NCBI RefSeq assembly: GCF_025685645.1
Contig: NZ_JAGSYF010000002.1
Location: 434,001 to 498,000, forward strand
Reading direction: 5' to 3'
From: Edaphobacter bradus
GTDB lineage: Bacteria; Acidobacteriota; Terriglobia; Terriglobales; Acidobacteriaceae
DNA: 64,000 nt
The notes beneath the pieces are model-generated. The model searched no databases. It saw nothing but the letters and a program-made list of their open reading frames with translations, and had not been told where the DNA came from. Below, piece after piece: positions 49,670-59,540 of the stretch. Within the stretch, counting starts at the first letter, position 1, and each line of letters starts with the position of its first letter. The position numbers were made by a program, and so were the translations under genes.

Positions 49670-51307
49670 TTGACAGTCTCGAACGCAATCAAGCTCAATT
49701 CCGTTTGCCTCCGTGCCACGCACGCGCTTCTTCTCCTCTCCGCACTGTTCGCCGGGTCCGCGGGCAGCGCCCAGACCGCATCCGCTCCCTCCGAGACCAT
49801 CGTCATCGACGCCGCCGCGCCCGCCACGCCCTTCCCCCACTTCTGGGAGCAGACCTTCGGCTCCGGCCGCGCCATCCTCGCGCTCCGCGAGGACTACCGC
49901 AACGATCTCCGCTCCGTAAAAACGGCGACCGGCTTCGACTCCGTTCGCTTCCATGGCATCTTCATGGACGACGTCGGGCTCTACGACCCTGATCGCAAGC
50001 CCATCCAGTTCGCCCAGATGACCAAGGCGACCGCTGAAGCACCAGAAAACGCCGGAATCTACAACTTCTCCTACGTCGACCAGATCTACGACGGCCTGCT
50101 CGCCAACGGCGTCCGCCCCTTCGTAGAGCTCAGCTTCATGCCGAAGAAGATGGCCTCTGATCCCAACGCCTTGCACGCGTTCTGGTACAAGCAGAATGTC
50201 TCGCCGCCCAAAGATTACGCGGAGTGGGACGCGATGATCACCGCCTTCACCCAGCATCTTGTCGATTGCTACGGCCTCGACGAGGTCTCGCACTGGAACT
50301 TCGAGGTATGGAACGAGCCCAACATCGACTTCTGGGGAGGCAATCCCAAACAGTCCACCTACTTCGAGCTCTACGACCACACTGTGCTCGCCATCAAGAA
50401 GGTCAACCAGCGTCTCCGCGTCGGCGGGCCCTCCACCGCGCAGGCCGCATGGGTTGCTGACTTCCTCAAGCATTGCCACGACCGCAACATTCCCGTGGAC
50501 TTCGTCTCCACGCACGTCTACGCCAACGACACCGCTAAAGACGTCTTCCATAGCGATGAGACGATCCCACGCGATCGCATGGTCTGCCGCAGCGTCCGCA
50601 AGGTGCACGACGAGATCGCCGCCTCGGCCTTTCCCCACACGCCGCTCATCTTCAGTGAGTACAACGCCAGCTACGCCAATGAGCCCGACGTCACCGACTC
50701 GGTCTACATGGGGCCGTGGCTCGCCACCACCATCAGCCAGTGCGACGGCCTCACCGAGTCCATGAGCTACTGGAGCTTTTCCGACGTCTTCGAAGAGCAG
50801 GGCGTCGTTCGAACGCCATTCTACGGCGGCTTTGGCCTTCTCGCCGAGAACAGCATCCCCAAGCCGGCCTTCAACGCCTTCGCCATGCTGCACCAACTCG
50901 GCGACCGCCGCCTTGCCGTCAACTCAGACTCTGCCCTTGCAACGCGGCTCGCCGGCGGCTCGCTCGTCCTCGCCCTGTGGAACTACGCGCCTCCGTATGG
51001 AACCGGGGCCTCCTACACTCCACCGCCCGCGACGCCGGGCGAGGCAAAGACCTTCACGCTCACGTTGAAGGGAGTCGCTCCCGACGCCGCGGTCAAAATC
51101 ACGCGGCTGGACGCCGATCACGGCAACGTCGTCAAAGCCTACGACGCCATGGGGCGGCCTGCCTTCCCCAGCCGCGAGCAGATCACCTCGCTTCGCGCAG
51201 CCGGACAGCCTGCTCCACCTGAAGCCACATCGCTCCGTGCAGGACGCATGACCATCTCGATCCCACCGCAGGGGCTCGTCCTCGTCTACATCAGCAAAGC
51301 AAGATGA
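49670..51307 (+). CDS. Secreted GH39 glycoside hydrolase (beta-xylosidase-like)
   Basis: The 545-residue protein has a signal peptide (to about residue 34) and a GH39 TIM barrel. The acid/base is Glu216 in WNFEVWNEPNID and the nucleophile Glu330 in PLIFSEYNASY. A C-terminal beta-sandwich (ATRLAGGSLVLALWNYAPP... LVLVYIS) closes the protein. GH39 enzymes are mainly beta-xylosidases acting on plant xylan oligosaccharides. The start is TTG at 49670, five bases after GGGAGG. It is 22 bp from the next gene and likely co-transcribed. Confidence 0.9.
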   Translation: MTVSNAIKLNSVCLRATHALLLLSALFAGSAGSAQTASAPSETIVIDAAAPATPFPHFWEQTFGSGRAILALREDYRNDLRSVKTATGFDSVRFHGIFMDDVGLYDPDRKPIQFAQMTKATAEAPENAGIYNFSYVDQIYDGLLANGVRPFVELSFMPKKMASDPNALHAFWYKQNVSPPKDYAEWDAMITAFTQHLVDCYGLDEVSHWNFEVWNEPNIDFWGGNPKQSTYFELYDHTVLAIKKVNQRLRVGGPSTAQAAWVADFLKHCHDRNIPVDFVSTHVYANDTAKDVFHSDETIPRDRMVCRSVRKVHDEIAASAFPHTPLIFSEYNASYANEPDVTDSVYMGPWLATTISQCDGLTESMSYWSFSDVFEEQGVVRTPFYGGFGLLAENSIPKPAFNAFAMLHQLGDRRLAVNSDSALATRLAGGSLVLALWNYAPPYGTGASYTPPPATPGEAKTFTLTLKGVAPDAAVKITRLDADHGNVVKAYDAMGRPAFPSREQITSLRAAGQPAPPEATSLRAGRMTISIPPQGLVLVYISKAR

Positions 51308-51329
51308 CTCCAGGAGACACGGCACAACC

Positions 51330-52646
51330 ATGAGATCCGGCTCGAACCGCATCACTCGCCGCGACGCGACCAGGTTGCTCGCCGGATCTCTCCTCTCCGG
51401 GCTCTCCGCTCCGCCTCTGGCCCACGCCTTCGCCGGTGCGCCACCCGCTTCCAGCAGACTGAGTCAGGATGACGAGGCCTTTCTCGACGATCTCGAGCGC
51501 AGCGCCTGCCTCTACTTCTGGGAGCAGGCCGATCCCTACAACGGGCAGGTCCTCGACCGCGCCATCAACAAGACCGCAACCGGGGAACGCGACCATCGTT
51601 TCGCCGCCAGCATCGCAGCCACAGGCTTCGGCCTCACCGCGCTCTGCATCGCCGATTACCGGAAGTATCTGCCTTCGGACCGCATTCGCCAGCGCGTCAC
51701 TGCAACCCTGCAGTTCCACCTCAGGCCGATGCCCAACGAGCACGGCTTCTTCTATCACTTCAACGACGTCAAGACCGGACTCCCGCTGCTCAACAGCGAG
51801 GTCTCGCCCATCGATACCGCGCTTCTGCTCTGCGGCATCCTCACCTGCCGCGCCTACTTCAACGATCCGAAGATCACCGATCTCGCCACCAGAATCTATG
51901 ACCGCATCGACTGGCCCTGGATGCTCAACGGCGGCAAAACCTTCGCACTGGCCTGGCTTCCTGCGACAGGCTTCCTCGACCCGCGCTGGGACCACTACGC
52001 CGAGATGATGATGCTCTACCTGCTCGCGATCGGCGCGCAGAAGAACCCCATTCCGGCCTCCTGCTGGGACGCCTTCTCACGCCCCAGGATGCATTACGGC
52101 CCGTACAGCTACATCAGCGGACACGATCCGCTCTTCGTACACATGTACTCGCAAGCCTGGTTCGACTTCTCCCGCAAGCGCGACGCCTACGCCGACTACT
52201 TCGCCAACTCCGTCACCGCCACCCGCGCCCACAGGGCCTTCCTCCTCAGCCTCCATCGCGGCTACACCGACGACTACTGGGGAGTCTCCGCCTCCGACTG
52301 GATGCACGGCTACACGGCCTGGGGAGGACCTCCGCTCATGGGGCCGGTCGACGGGTCCGTCGTGCCTTATGTCGCTGCCGGAGCGCTGCCCTTTCTGCCG
52401 CGCGAGTGCATGCGCGTCCTGCGCTCGCTCAAGGAGAAATACGGCAAGGATGCCTGGGGCCGCTACGGCCCCTGCGACGCCCTCCACCCTGCCCTCGCGT
52501 GGTACGACCCCGATGTGCTCGGAATCGACCTCGGCATCGGCGTCATCATGGCGGAGAACCTGCGCAGTGGACTCATCTGGAAGACCTTCATGCAGAATCC
52601 AGAACCAGGAAAGGCCATGAAGCTGTGCGGCTTCCGCAACGCCTGA
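51330..52646 (+). CDS. Exported glycoamylase-like (PF10091-type) protein
   Basis: The 438-residue protein has a Tat-like signal (NRITRRDATRLLAGSLLSGLSAPP) and an alpha/alpha-barrel of the glycoamylase-like family: FLDDLERSACLYFWEQADPYNGQVLDR near the N-terminus, ASIAATGFGLTALCIADY, and late YGPCDALHPALAWYDPDVLGIDLGIGVIMAENLRSG. Relatives act on beta-glucans or related polysaccharides. The close spacing with the GH39 gene suggests joint export and plant-glycan breakdown. The substrate is not proved. Confidence 0.85.
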   Translation: MRSGSNRITRRDATRLLAGSLLSGLSAPPLAHAFAGAPPASSRLSQDDEAFLDDLERSACLYFWEQADPYNGQVLDRAINKTATGERDHRFAASIAATGFGLTALCIADYRKYLPSDRIRQRVTATLQFHLRPMPNEHGFFYHFNDVKTGLPLLNSEVSPIDTALLLCGILTCRAYFNDPKITDLATRIYDRIDWPWMLNGGKTFALAWLPATGFLDPRWDHYAEMMMLYLLAIGAQKNPIPASCWDAFSRPRMHYGPYSYISGHDPLFVHMYSQAWFDFSRKRDAYADYFANSVTATRAHRAFLLSLHRGYTDDYWGVSASDWMHGYTAWGGPPLMGPVDGSVVPYVAAGALPFLPRECMRVLRSLKEKYGKDAWGRYGPCDALHPALAWYDPDVLGIDLGIGVIMAENLRSGLIWKTFMQNPEPGKAMKLCGFRNA

Positions 52647-52706
52647 AGACACTCACAAAGGCTCGCCCAAACCTCTGAGAAACCTGCTCTTTGCTGAATC
52701 GGCGGC

Positions 52707-54845
52707 CTATTCCTCCTCGTCGTGAACCGGCCGCTTGGCGGAGGCCAGAATCTTCTCGGAGACCTGCTGGGGCACTACATCGTAGTGGTCCAGTTCCATA
52801 CGGAAGCTGCCTCGACCCTGTGTGATCGACGTCAGCGTGGAGCCGTAGCTCAGCATCTCGGCCATCGGGACCTCAGCCCTTAGAACCGTGCCTGCGCCTG
52901 CGCTGTCCATTCCCTGTACGCGGCCTCGCCGTCCGTTGAGGTCGGCGATCAACGCGCCTGCAAACTCGTCCGGAGCCTCAATCTCGGCGCGCATCACCGG
53001 CTCCAGCAGCGTCGGCTTGGCCTGCTCCATGCACTTGCGAAACGCAAGCCGCGCAGCAAGTTTGAAGGACATCTCACTGGAGTCGACCTCGTGGTAGCTT
53101 CCATCGAAGACGGTCACCTTGATGTCGACGATCGGGTATCCGGCCAGATAGCCGCGCCCCGCGGACTCCTGAATTCCCTTCTCGACCGCAGGGACAAACT
53201 GCCGCGGAATCGCGCCGCCGAAGATATCGTTCTCAAAGACAATCCCGCTTCCCCGCGGCAGCGGCTCCATACGAATCTTGCAGTCTCCAAACTGCCCGTG
53301 CCCGCCGGTCTGCTTCTTGTGACGGCCCTGCGCCTCGGCCCTTCCGCGAATCGTCTCGCGATAAGGAACTTTGGGCGCCTTCAGCGTCACCTCCGTGTGA
53401 TAACGCCGCTTTAACTTAGAGACGATCGCTTCAATATGCTGCTGCCCCGCGCCGGCGACCAGAAATTCGTTCGTCTGCGGATCGCGGTAAAACCGCACCA
53501 TCGGGTCCTCTTCCATCAAACGGTGCAGCGCAGGAGCTAGCTTGTCTTCATCGGCCCGCGACTTCGGCTCGATGGCATAGGTCATCGCGGCATCCGGCAT
53601 CGGCACCGGCTCAAAGAGGACCTCGTTGGCTTTGTTGCCGAGCGTGTCGCCGGTCAGCGTCGAGCGCAGCTTGGGAGCGGCACCGATGTCGCCGGCGTGC
53701 AGCTCCGCAACCTCCACTGCCTTTCTGCCCTGCATCGTCGAGAGGTGGCAGAACCGTTCTGCCTCATGGCGCGTGAAGTTCTCGATCGTCATGTCGTTCT
53801 TCAACACGCCGCTCACGACCTTGAAGAAGGAGATTCTTCCCGCGAACGGATCTGACATCGTCTTGAAGACGAAGACCGCGAGCGGCTCCTTGTCGTCGAC
53901 CTTGCGCATCACAATCTCTTCGGCCGGAAGTCCCGCGCTTCCATTGGCTCCGGCAGTTCTCAGACCTCGTGCAGCCACCGGCTCACGCTCCAGCGGCGAC
54001 GGCGCATAGACCTTAAGAAAGTCGAGCAAATGGTCCGTGCCCACATTGCGCAGGCCGCTCGCATAGAGCACGGGAAAGATCCTGTCCTCGCGGATCGCCT
54101 CGTGCAGCGCAGTGATCAGATGCTCCTCGGGGATCGTGCCGACTGCGAAGAACTCCTCCATGAGCGCGTCCTTGCCTTCGGCGACCAGCTCGACCAGGGC
54201 CTCGTGCGCTGCCTTGGCGTCGGCGGCCATGGCATCGGGAATCTTCCCAACCTCTCCGCGCCCGCTGCCGTCGGGTTCATAGAGAAACGCCTTCATCGTC
54301 ACAAGGTCCACGACTCCGTGGAAGCCGTGCTGATCGATGATGGGCAACTGCACCGGAACCACCTGGCGTCCCCATCGCTGCTGCAGGTCTTCGATCATCT
54401 GCATCCGTCCTACCCTGCTGTCTGCCTTGGGATGATCGACCTGGTTCATCAGGATGATGCGCGGCAGATTGACCTCGCCAGCGTACTTCCATACGCGATC
54501 GGTCATTGTCTCCACGCCGCAGCGCGCGTTGATCACGACCAGCGCCGTCTCGACGGGCATCATCGCCGCGCGCGCCTCATGCGCAAACATGTGGAACCCG
54601 GGCGTATCGACGAGGTTCATCTTCACGCCTTCCCACTCGGCGAACGCGACGGCGTTGGCCATCGTCGTCTGTCTTGCGACCTCCTCTTCGTCGTACGCCG
54701 TCACCGCGGAGCCATCTTCGACTCGCCCCAGCTCGGGAGTCATCTTCGCTGCATGCAGCATTGCGGCGATCAGGCTTGTCTTTCCACAGTGCGCGTGCCC
54801 CACAACAGCGACGTTACGAATCTCGCTTCCTGAATAAACCCTCAT
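52707..54845 (-). CDS. Elongation-factor-G-like GTPase (EF-G2 type)
   Basis: The 712-residue protein has all five EF-G domains. The G domain has P-loop GHAHCGKT (16-23), DTPGF (80-84) and NQVD (134-137), then domains with KDEPLAVFVFKTMSDPFAGR (here DDKEPLAVF...), GAGQQHIEAI, and a domain IV/V tail (YGSTLTSITQGRGSFRMELDHYDVVP). The switch-I motif, RGITI in true EF-G, is RQTTM here. This points to the paralogous EF-G-like group rather than the main translocase. The ATG at 54845 has GGAGG eight bases upstream. Confidence 0.9.
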   Translation of the reverse strand: MRVYSGSEIRNVAVVGHAHCGKTSLIAAMLHAAKMTPELGRVEDGSAVTAYDEEEVARQTTMANAVAFAEWEGVKMNLVDTPGFHMFAHEARAAMMPVETALVVINARCGVETMTDRVWKYAGEVNLPRIILMNQVDHPKADSRVGRMQMIEDLQQRWGRQVVPVQLPIIDQHGFHGVVDLVTMKAFLYEPDGSGRGEVGKIPDAMAADAKAAHEALVELVAEGKDALMEEFFAVGTIPEEHLITALHEAIREDRIFPVLYASGLRNVGTDHLLDFLKVYAPSPLEREPVAARGLRTAGANGSAGLPAEEIVMRKVDDKEPLAVFVFKTMSDPFAGRISFFKVVSGVLKNDMTIENFTRHEAERFCHLSTMQGRKAVEVAELHAGDIGAAPKLRSTLTGDTLGNKANEVLFEPVPMPDAAMTYAIEPKSRADEDKLAPALHRLMEEDPMVRFYRDPQTNEFLVAGAGQQHIEAIVSKLKRRYHTEVTLKAPKVPYRETIRGRAEAQGRHKKQTGGHGQFGDCKIRMEPLPRGSGIVFENDIFGGAIPRQFVPAVEKGIQESAGRGYLAGYPIVDIKVTVFDGSYHEVDSSEMSFKLAARLAFRKCMEQAKPTLLEPVMRAEIEAPDEFAGALIADLNGRRGRVQGMDSAGAGTVLRAEVPMAEMLSYGSTLTSITQGRGSFRMELDHYDVVPQQVSEKILASAKRPVHDEEE

Positions 54846-55092
54846 ACTGGAGTCCTCCCTCTTCGCCGCAGCGAGCGGCCCCTCTTCAGCACCCGGCCAC
54901 CGGGGCTTCCCGAGGGGAATGGATGCTACCACCATGGGCCGTCCACCCTCAACAGGCCTGAGCCGCCCCTTCCAAACCGTGAGCCTGTCTCGCAATACGG
55001 CCTGGGGCCAGACGCAGGTGATAGACTTTCGCTTCAGTCCCCGGGCGCCCGGTCACCTCCACTAAAGGACAGCGCCCGCCACGGCCCGTCCA

Positions 55093-56700
55093 ATGGAACT
55101 CAGCCAGCTCCCAGTACGGCTCGTCATCCACGAGGGCGAGAACTCGCGAACCGTCAACATCGACACAGTACCCTTCACCATCGGCCGTCAACCGGGAAGC
55201 AACCTCTTCCTGTCCAATACGCAGGTCTCCCGCCAACACGCCGTCCTGCATCGTGATGAAGACGGTTACTTCCTTCAGGACCTCGGCAGCCGCCACGGCA
55301 CGCTCATCAACGGTATCCGGCGCGAAACAGCACGCCTGCAATCGGGTGACCGCATCCAGCTCGGTCTCTCCAACATCACGCTTGTGTTCCTCACTGCGCT
55401 CGATCAGCGGACGTCCTCGACGCGCAACCTGCTCACCCTCTTCTCAACTGGCTCTTCCAGTACTGAGCTCGAAAAGCTTTCCCTCTTCCTCCAGGCGGCG
55501 CAAAGCTTCAACAATACCCGCGTCCTCCAGGACGTCCTCAGCACCATGATCGAGTACACCCTGCGCCTCACCGGCGCAGAGCGCGGCTTCGTCTTCCTAG
55601 GAGATAGCCCCGCCAACCTCACCCTCGAAACCGGCCTCAACTGCGAAGGCCAGCCTCTCGTCGACGACTCCAAAATCTCGCGGTCCATCCTCCGCGACGC
55701 CGCGCAGTCGGGTCAGGAATATCTCATCGGTGATGTCAGTGGGGAGGGCCAGCCCGTGAGCCGCGAGAGCATGGTCGCCCACGACCTGCGCAGCGCCATC
55801 GCCATTCCCCTCCGGGGCCGTGCCTCCACCAATCTCCTCGGCATCCTCTACCTCGACAGCCGTCTCCACACCGGGACTCTCAACCGGGTCGGCCGCGACA
55901 TTCTCCACGCCATCGCTACGGAAGCGGCCACACTCGTCGAGAACGCCCGCATGGTACAGGCCCAGCGCGCCGCCGACCTGCTTCGCAACGAGTTGGAGAT
56001 CGCCGCTTCGATTCAGCAGAGCATCATCCCTCGCGAGCTCCCCACCTTCCCCTACGCAAACCTTATGGCTCGCGCCGTCCAGTGCACTGAGGTCGGGGGC
56101 GATTTCTACGACGTCATCCCGGTCAGCTCAGACAGCGATGGCAATGATGGCTTTGTCGCCATCGTCGCCGACGTCTCCGGCAAAGGCATGCCCGCTGCTC
56201 TCCTCGCCGCCATCATTCACGGGATGATGTACGCGCAGGTCAAAGGCTGCTCCTCGCTCGTCAACGCCGTCGCCACCGTCAATGATTTCCTCTGCTGTCG
56301 CGTCTTCGGGCAACGATACGTCACTCTCATCGCCCTTCACTACAGGCCCTCAGGGCAGGTCGAACTCGTCAACGGCGGTCATGTCTCTCCCTTTCTCGTC
56401 CACGAAGACGGAACCGTCGAGCCAATCACCGATGGTGACGTTCCCGTTGGCCTCCTTCACAACGCAACCTTCCACTCCATCACGCTCACCCTTCCTCCAA
56501 AAGCAAGGTTGGTACTGTTAAGCGACGGTATCACTGAGGCGGAAGACTCCAGTGGAGAGCAATTCGGCCCAACGAAGCTTAAGCGCGAACTGGCAACCGC
56601 TGAGCCCGTCCACGCCATCTTCACTTCCATGCACCGCTTCAGTGGCGGCGCGCCGCCACGAGATGACTGTACCCTGCTTGTCATAGACAGAACCACATAG
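55093..56700 (+). CDS. FHA-GAF-PP2C (SpoIIE-like) serine phosphatase
   Basis: The 535-residue protein has an FHA domain (TIGRQPGSNLFLSNTQVSRQHAVL, residues 10-100, binding phosphothreonine), a GAF domain (130-290: LTGAERGFVFLGDSPAN, AIPLRGRASTNLLGILYLDSR) and a C-terminal PP2C/RsbU phosphatase (GGDFYDVIP, VADVSGKGMPAALLAAIIHG, VNGGHVSPFLV, LVLLSDGITEAED). It should dephosphorylate an anti-sigma antagonist or regulator under control of ligand and phospho-partner binding. It begins with ATG at 55093, divergent from the EF-G-like gene. Confidence 0.92.
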   Translation: MELSQLPVRLVIHEGENSRTVNIDTVPFTIGRQPGSNLFLSNTQVSRQHAVLHRDEDGYFLQDLGSRHGTLINGIRRETARLQSGDRIQLGLSNITLVFLTALDQRTSSTRNLLTLFSTGSSSTELEKLSLFLQAAQSFNNTRVLQDVLSTMIEYTLRLTGAERGFVFLGDSPANLTLETGLNCEGQPLVDDSKISRSILRDAAQSGQEYLIGDVSGEGQPVSRESMVAHDLRSAIAIPLRGRASTNLLGILYLDSRLHTGTLNRVGRDILHAIATEAATLVENARMVQAQRAADLLRNELEIAASIQQSIIPRELPTFPYANLMARAVQCTEVGGDFYDVIPVSSDSDGNDGFVAIVADVSGKGMPAALLAAIIHGMMYAQVKGCSSLVNAVATVNDFLCCRVFGQRYVTLIALHYRPSGQVELVNGGHVSPFLVHEDGTVEPITDGDVPVGLLHNATFHSITLTLPPKARLVLLSDGITEAEDSSGEQFGPTKLKRELATAEPVHAIFTSMHRFSGGAPPRDDCTLLVIDRTT

Positions 56701-56760
56701 CCCGGCTCCCTGTTCAAGCCCATGAGACTTCTCCTGAAATTCAACCTCTTCAATCGGGCC

Positions 56761-56856
56761 ATCGTGATGAAACGCCGTATACAGAGCGGCGATGTTCGGA
56801 TGATTCAGTCCAGCCAATACGCGAATCTCACGCGTAAACCGGTCCAACATGTCTCG
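56761..56856 (-). pseudogene. Remnant of a serine/threonine kinase gene
   Basis: On the minus strand a run of about 35 residues reads like kinase subdomains III-IV: RFTREIRVLAGLNHPNIAAL followed by YTAFHHDG. No ATP loop precedes it and no catalytic HRD/DFG follows; the frame instead runs into the antisense of the phosphatase gene. It is a relic of a Pkn-type kinase gene, now reduced to roughly 100 bases. Confidence 0.6.
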
Positions 56857-56968
56857 ATTGGCTGACGAAGCCGAAAGCAGTACTTCATCGCGAGAAAAAC
56901 CATCTCCCCTCAACATTTCATAGCCGCAAATAATTACATTTGAAATGCAGCCGTTTTAGGGAGACTTA

Positions 56969-59521
56969 ATGCGCCACACCATCCTTGCCCTTGCTCTTGC
57001 GCTTACTTTCACTACTGCCGCCAAAGCGCAGACTCCCACTCCCGACCAGTCCGCCCTCACTCTCAATCACATAGAAAAGACTTCACCGCTGCCCAACGGC
57101 CTCGCCGTCACCGTCAATGGGGCCGTCATGCAGATCACGGCGCTCCGTCCCGACGTGATCCGCGTCCGCATCGGCCGCAACGGCAGGCTTCCCGAGGACG
57201 CCTCATGGGCCGTTCTTCCCGCCGCGCGCACGGCCACCAGCGCGGTTCAGCCGGACTCCTCGCGCGAGGCCGTGGGCTTCCACACCGATGCGCTCCGTGT
57301 CTCACTCGACCGCCGCGACGGCACGCTCCGCGTCACCGACCTCGCCGGGCATCTGCTTCAGCAAGACCTTCGCCCCGTCGAGTATCACGGCTCAAGCTTC
57401 CGCCTCTATAAAGTGATGCAGCCCAACGAGCACTTCTTCGGCCTCGGCGACAAAGTCGGCCCGCTCGACCGTCGCAACCAGGCCTTCACCGACTGGAACA
57501 CCGACTCCTTCGGTTACCAGGAATCCACTGACCCCATCTACAAGAGCATCCCCTTCTTCATCAGCTTCACCCAAGGCCGCGCGCTGGGCGTCCTCTTCGA
57601 TAACACCTTCCGCTCCAGCTTCGACTTCGGCAAGGAGCTCTCCAACGCCTACAGCTTCGGCGCGCCCGACGGCCCCATCGACTACTACCTCTTCTATGGC
57701 CCAACGCCGCGCAAGGTCATTGAGACCTACGCATGGCTCACCGGCCCCTCGCCTCTGCCGCCGCTCTGGTCGCTCGGCTTCCAGCAGTCGCGTTACAGCT
57801 ACTACCCCGAGTCGCGCGTGATGGAGATCGCCAACAAGCTCCGCGAAGAGAAGATTCCCGCCGACGCGCTCTACCTTGACATCGACTACCAGCAGAACAA
57901 CCGCCCCTTCACCGTCGACACCGTCAAGTTCCCTCACTTCGCGCAGATGATTCAGCAACTCGCCGCGGAGCACTTCCACGTCGTCGCCATCACCGACCTG
58001 CACATCGCCAATCTGCCCCACCAGAACTACGCACCTTATGACACCGGCACTGCGGGCGACCACTTCGTCAAGAACCCAGACGGCTCCGTCTACACCGCAG
58101 CCGTCTGGCCCGGCCCGGCCGTCTTCCCGGACTTCACACAAGCCTCCTCGCGCGCCTGGTGGGGAACCCTCTATACAGATTTCTCCAAGCTGGGCATCGC
58201 CGGCTTCTGGAACGACATGAACGAGCCGGCCATCTTCAACGTCCCCACGAAGACCATGCCCGACAATGTGCAGCACCGCATCGACGAGCCCGGCTTCGCT
58301 CCGCGCACGGCCACTCACCTTGAGATCCACAACATCTTCGGCATGGAGAACACGCGAGCCACCTACGACGGCCTGTTGAAGATCAATCCGAATGAGCGGC
58401 CCTTCGTCCTTACGCGCGCCAGTTACGCCGGAGGCCAGCGCTACGCCGCCACATGGACAGGCGACAACAGTTCAACGTGGAACCATCTCCGCCTCACCAC
58501 TCCCATGCTGCTGAACCTCGGCCTGAGCGGCTTCGGTATGAGCGGCGCCGACGTCGGAGGCTTCGCTGGAACTCCGCAACCCGACCTGCTGACCAAGTGG
58601 CTCGAGCTCGGCACCTTCCAGCCCATCGACCGCGACCACACCGCCAAAGGAACCGGCGACCAGGAACCGTGGGTCCACGGCATCGCACAGGAGGCGATTC
58701 GCCGCCGCTACATCGAAGAGCGCTACCACCTGATGCCCTACCTCTACACGCTGGCCGAAGAGATGTCGCGCACCGGAGTCCCCATCGTGCGCCCGCTCTT
58801 TGTGGAGTTCCCCAACGCCACCCCCGACGGCCATCCGCTCGACCTCGACGCGTCAGGCGAGTTCTTCTTCGGACCCGATCTACTCGTCGCGGCCTCGCCC
58901 TATCCTGACGAGTTAGACGCTTACGAACTCCGCCTGCCCCCCGGCGACTGGTACGACTACTGGACAGGCAAACTCGCCGCGCACATCACCACCACCTCAA
59001 GCCGCGATGCCGAACAGCCTCTTGCAACGGCCAACGCGAACAAATCCGAGGCAGTGACTCAGCCAGCGCGGCCGCTCCTCATCACTCCGTCACTCGAAGT
59101 TCTCCCGGTCTACGTGCGCGGAGGCTCGATTCTTCCCCTTCAGCCGCTGGTGCAGAGCACGGAGGAGACGCCGCAGGGGCCGCTCACCCTGCGCGTCTAT
59201 GCCCCGCACTCGCAGAATGAAAACTGCAGCGGAACCGTGTATCAGGACGACGGCATCTCCTTCGCCTTCCGTCAGGGCGCGTACCTTCGCATGGACTCAA
59301 CCTGCAAGGTCGAAGACGGACAGCTCCACATTCACATCGGAGCGCACCAGGGCAGCTACCAACCGTGGTGGAAGCAGCTTCGCATCGAGGTCTACGGCTG
59401 GCGCTCCGCCGCGACCGCCGCAACGGTCAACGGCAGCTCCGTTTCTCTGGCTCCAGACTCGAACGAGACAGCATTCACGGTAGACGATACCGGCAGCGGT
59501 CTCGATATTGTTCTGAAGTAA
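56969..59521 (+). CDS. Secreted GH31 alpha-glucosidase family enzyme
   Basis: The 850-residue protein has a signal peptide (MRHTILALALALTFTTAAKA), an N-terminal beta-sandwich (galactose mutarotase-like), and a GH31 barrel with nucleophile Asp416 in GFWNDMNEPAIF and acid/base Asp499 in TGDNSSTWNHL. C-terminal beta domains include a DUF5110-like tail. It hydrolyses alpha-glucosides or alpha-xylosides in the periplasm or outside. GGGAG lies six bases before the ATG. It ends 19 bp from the convergent purN gene. Confidence 0.93.
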   Translation: MRHTILALALALTFTTAAKAQTPTPDQSALTLNHIEKTSPLPNGLAVTVNGAVMQITALRPDVIRVRIGRNGRLPEDASWAVLPAARTATSAVQPDSSREAVGFHTDALRVSLDRRDGTLRVTDLAGHLLQQDLRPVEYHGSSFRLYKVMQPNEHFFGLGDKVGPLDRRNQAFTDWNTDSFGYQESTDPIYKSIPFFISFTQGRALGVLFDNTFRSSFDFGKELSNAYSFGAPDGPIDYYLFYGPTPRKVIETYAWLTGPSPLPPLWSLGFQQSRYSYYPESRVMEIANKLREEKIPADALYLDIDYQQNNRPFTVDTVKFPHFAQMIQQLAAEHFHVVAITDLHIANLPHQNYAPYDTGTAGDHFVKNPDGSVYTAAVWPGPAVFPDFTQASSRAWWGTLYTDFSKLGIAGFWNDMNEPAIFNVPTKTMPDNVQHRIDEPGFAPRTATHLEIHNIFGMENTRATYDGLLKINPNERPFVLTRASYAGGQRYAATWTGDNSSTWNHLRLTTPMLLNLGLSGFGMSGADVGGFAGTPQPDLLTKWLELGTFQPIDRDHTAKGTGDQEPWVHGIAQEAIRRRYIEERYHLMPYLYTLAEEMSRTGVPIVRPLFVEFPNATPDGHPLDLDASGEFFFGPDLLVAASPYPDELDAYELRLPPGDWYDYWTGKLAAHITTTSSRDAEQPLATANANKSEAVTQPARPLLITPSLEVLPVYVRGGSILPLQPLVQSTEETPQGPLTLRVYAPHSQNENCSGTVYQDDGISFAFRQGAYLRMDSTCKVEDGQLHIHIGAHQGSYQPWWKQLRIEVYGWRSAATAATVNGSSVSLAPDSNETAFTVDDTGSGLDIVLK

Positions 59522-59540
59522 CGCACTCGCCACGGGGCGA

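Noticed and set aside
49496..50896. A 466-codon frame antisense to the GH39 gene
   Set aside because: Val/Glu/Gly-rich shadow; GH39 catalytic motifs are on the sense strand.
54949..55341. A 130-codon minus-strand frame over the FHA domain
   Set aside because: Antisense to the FHA domain, and it overlaps the divergent promoter region.
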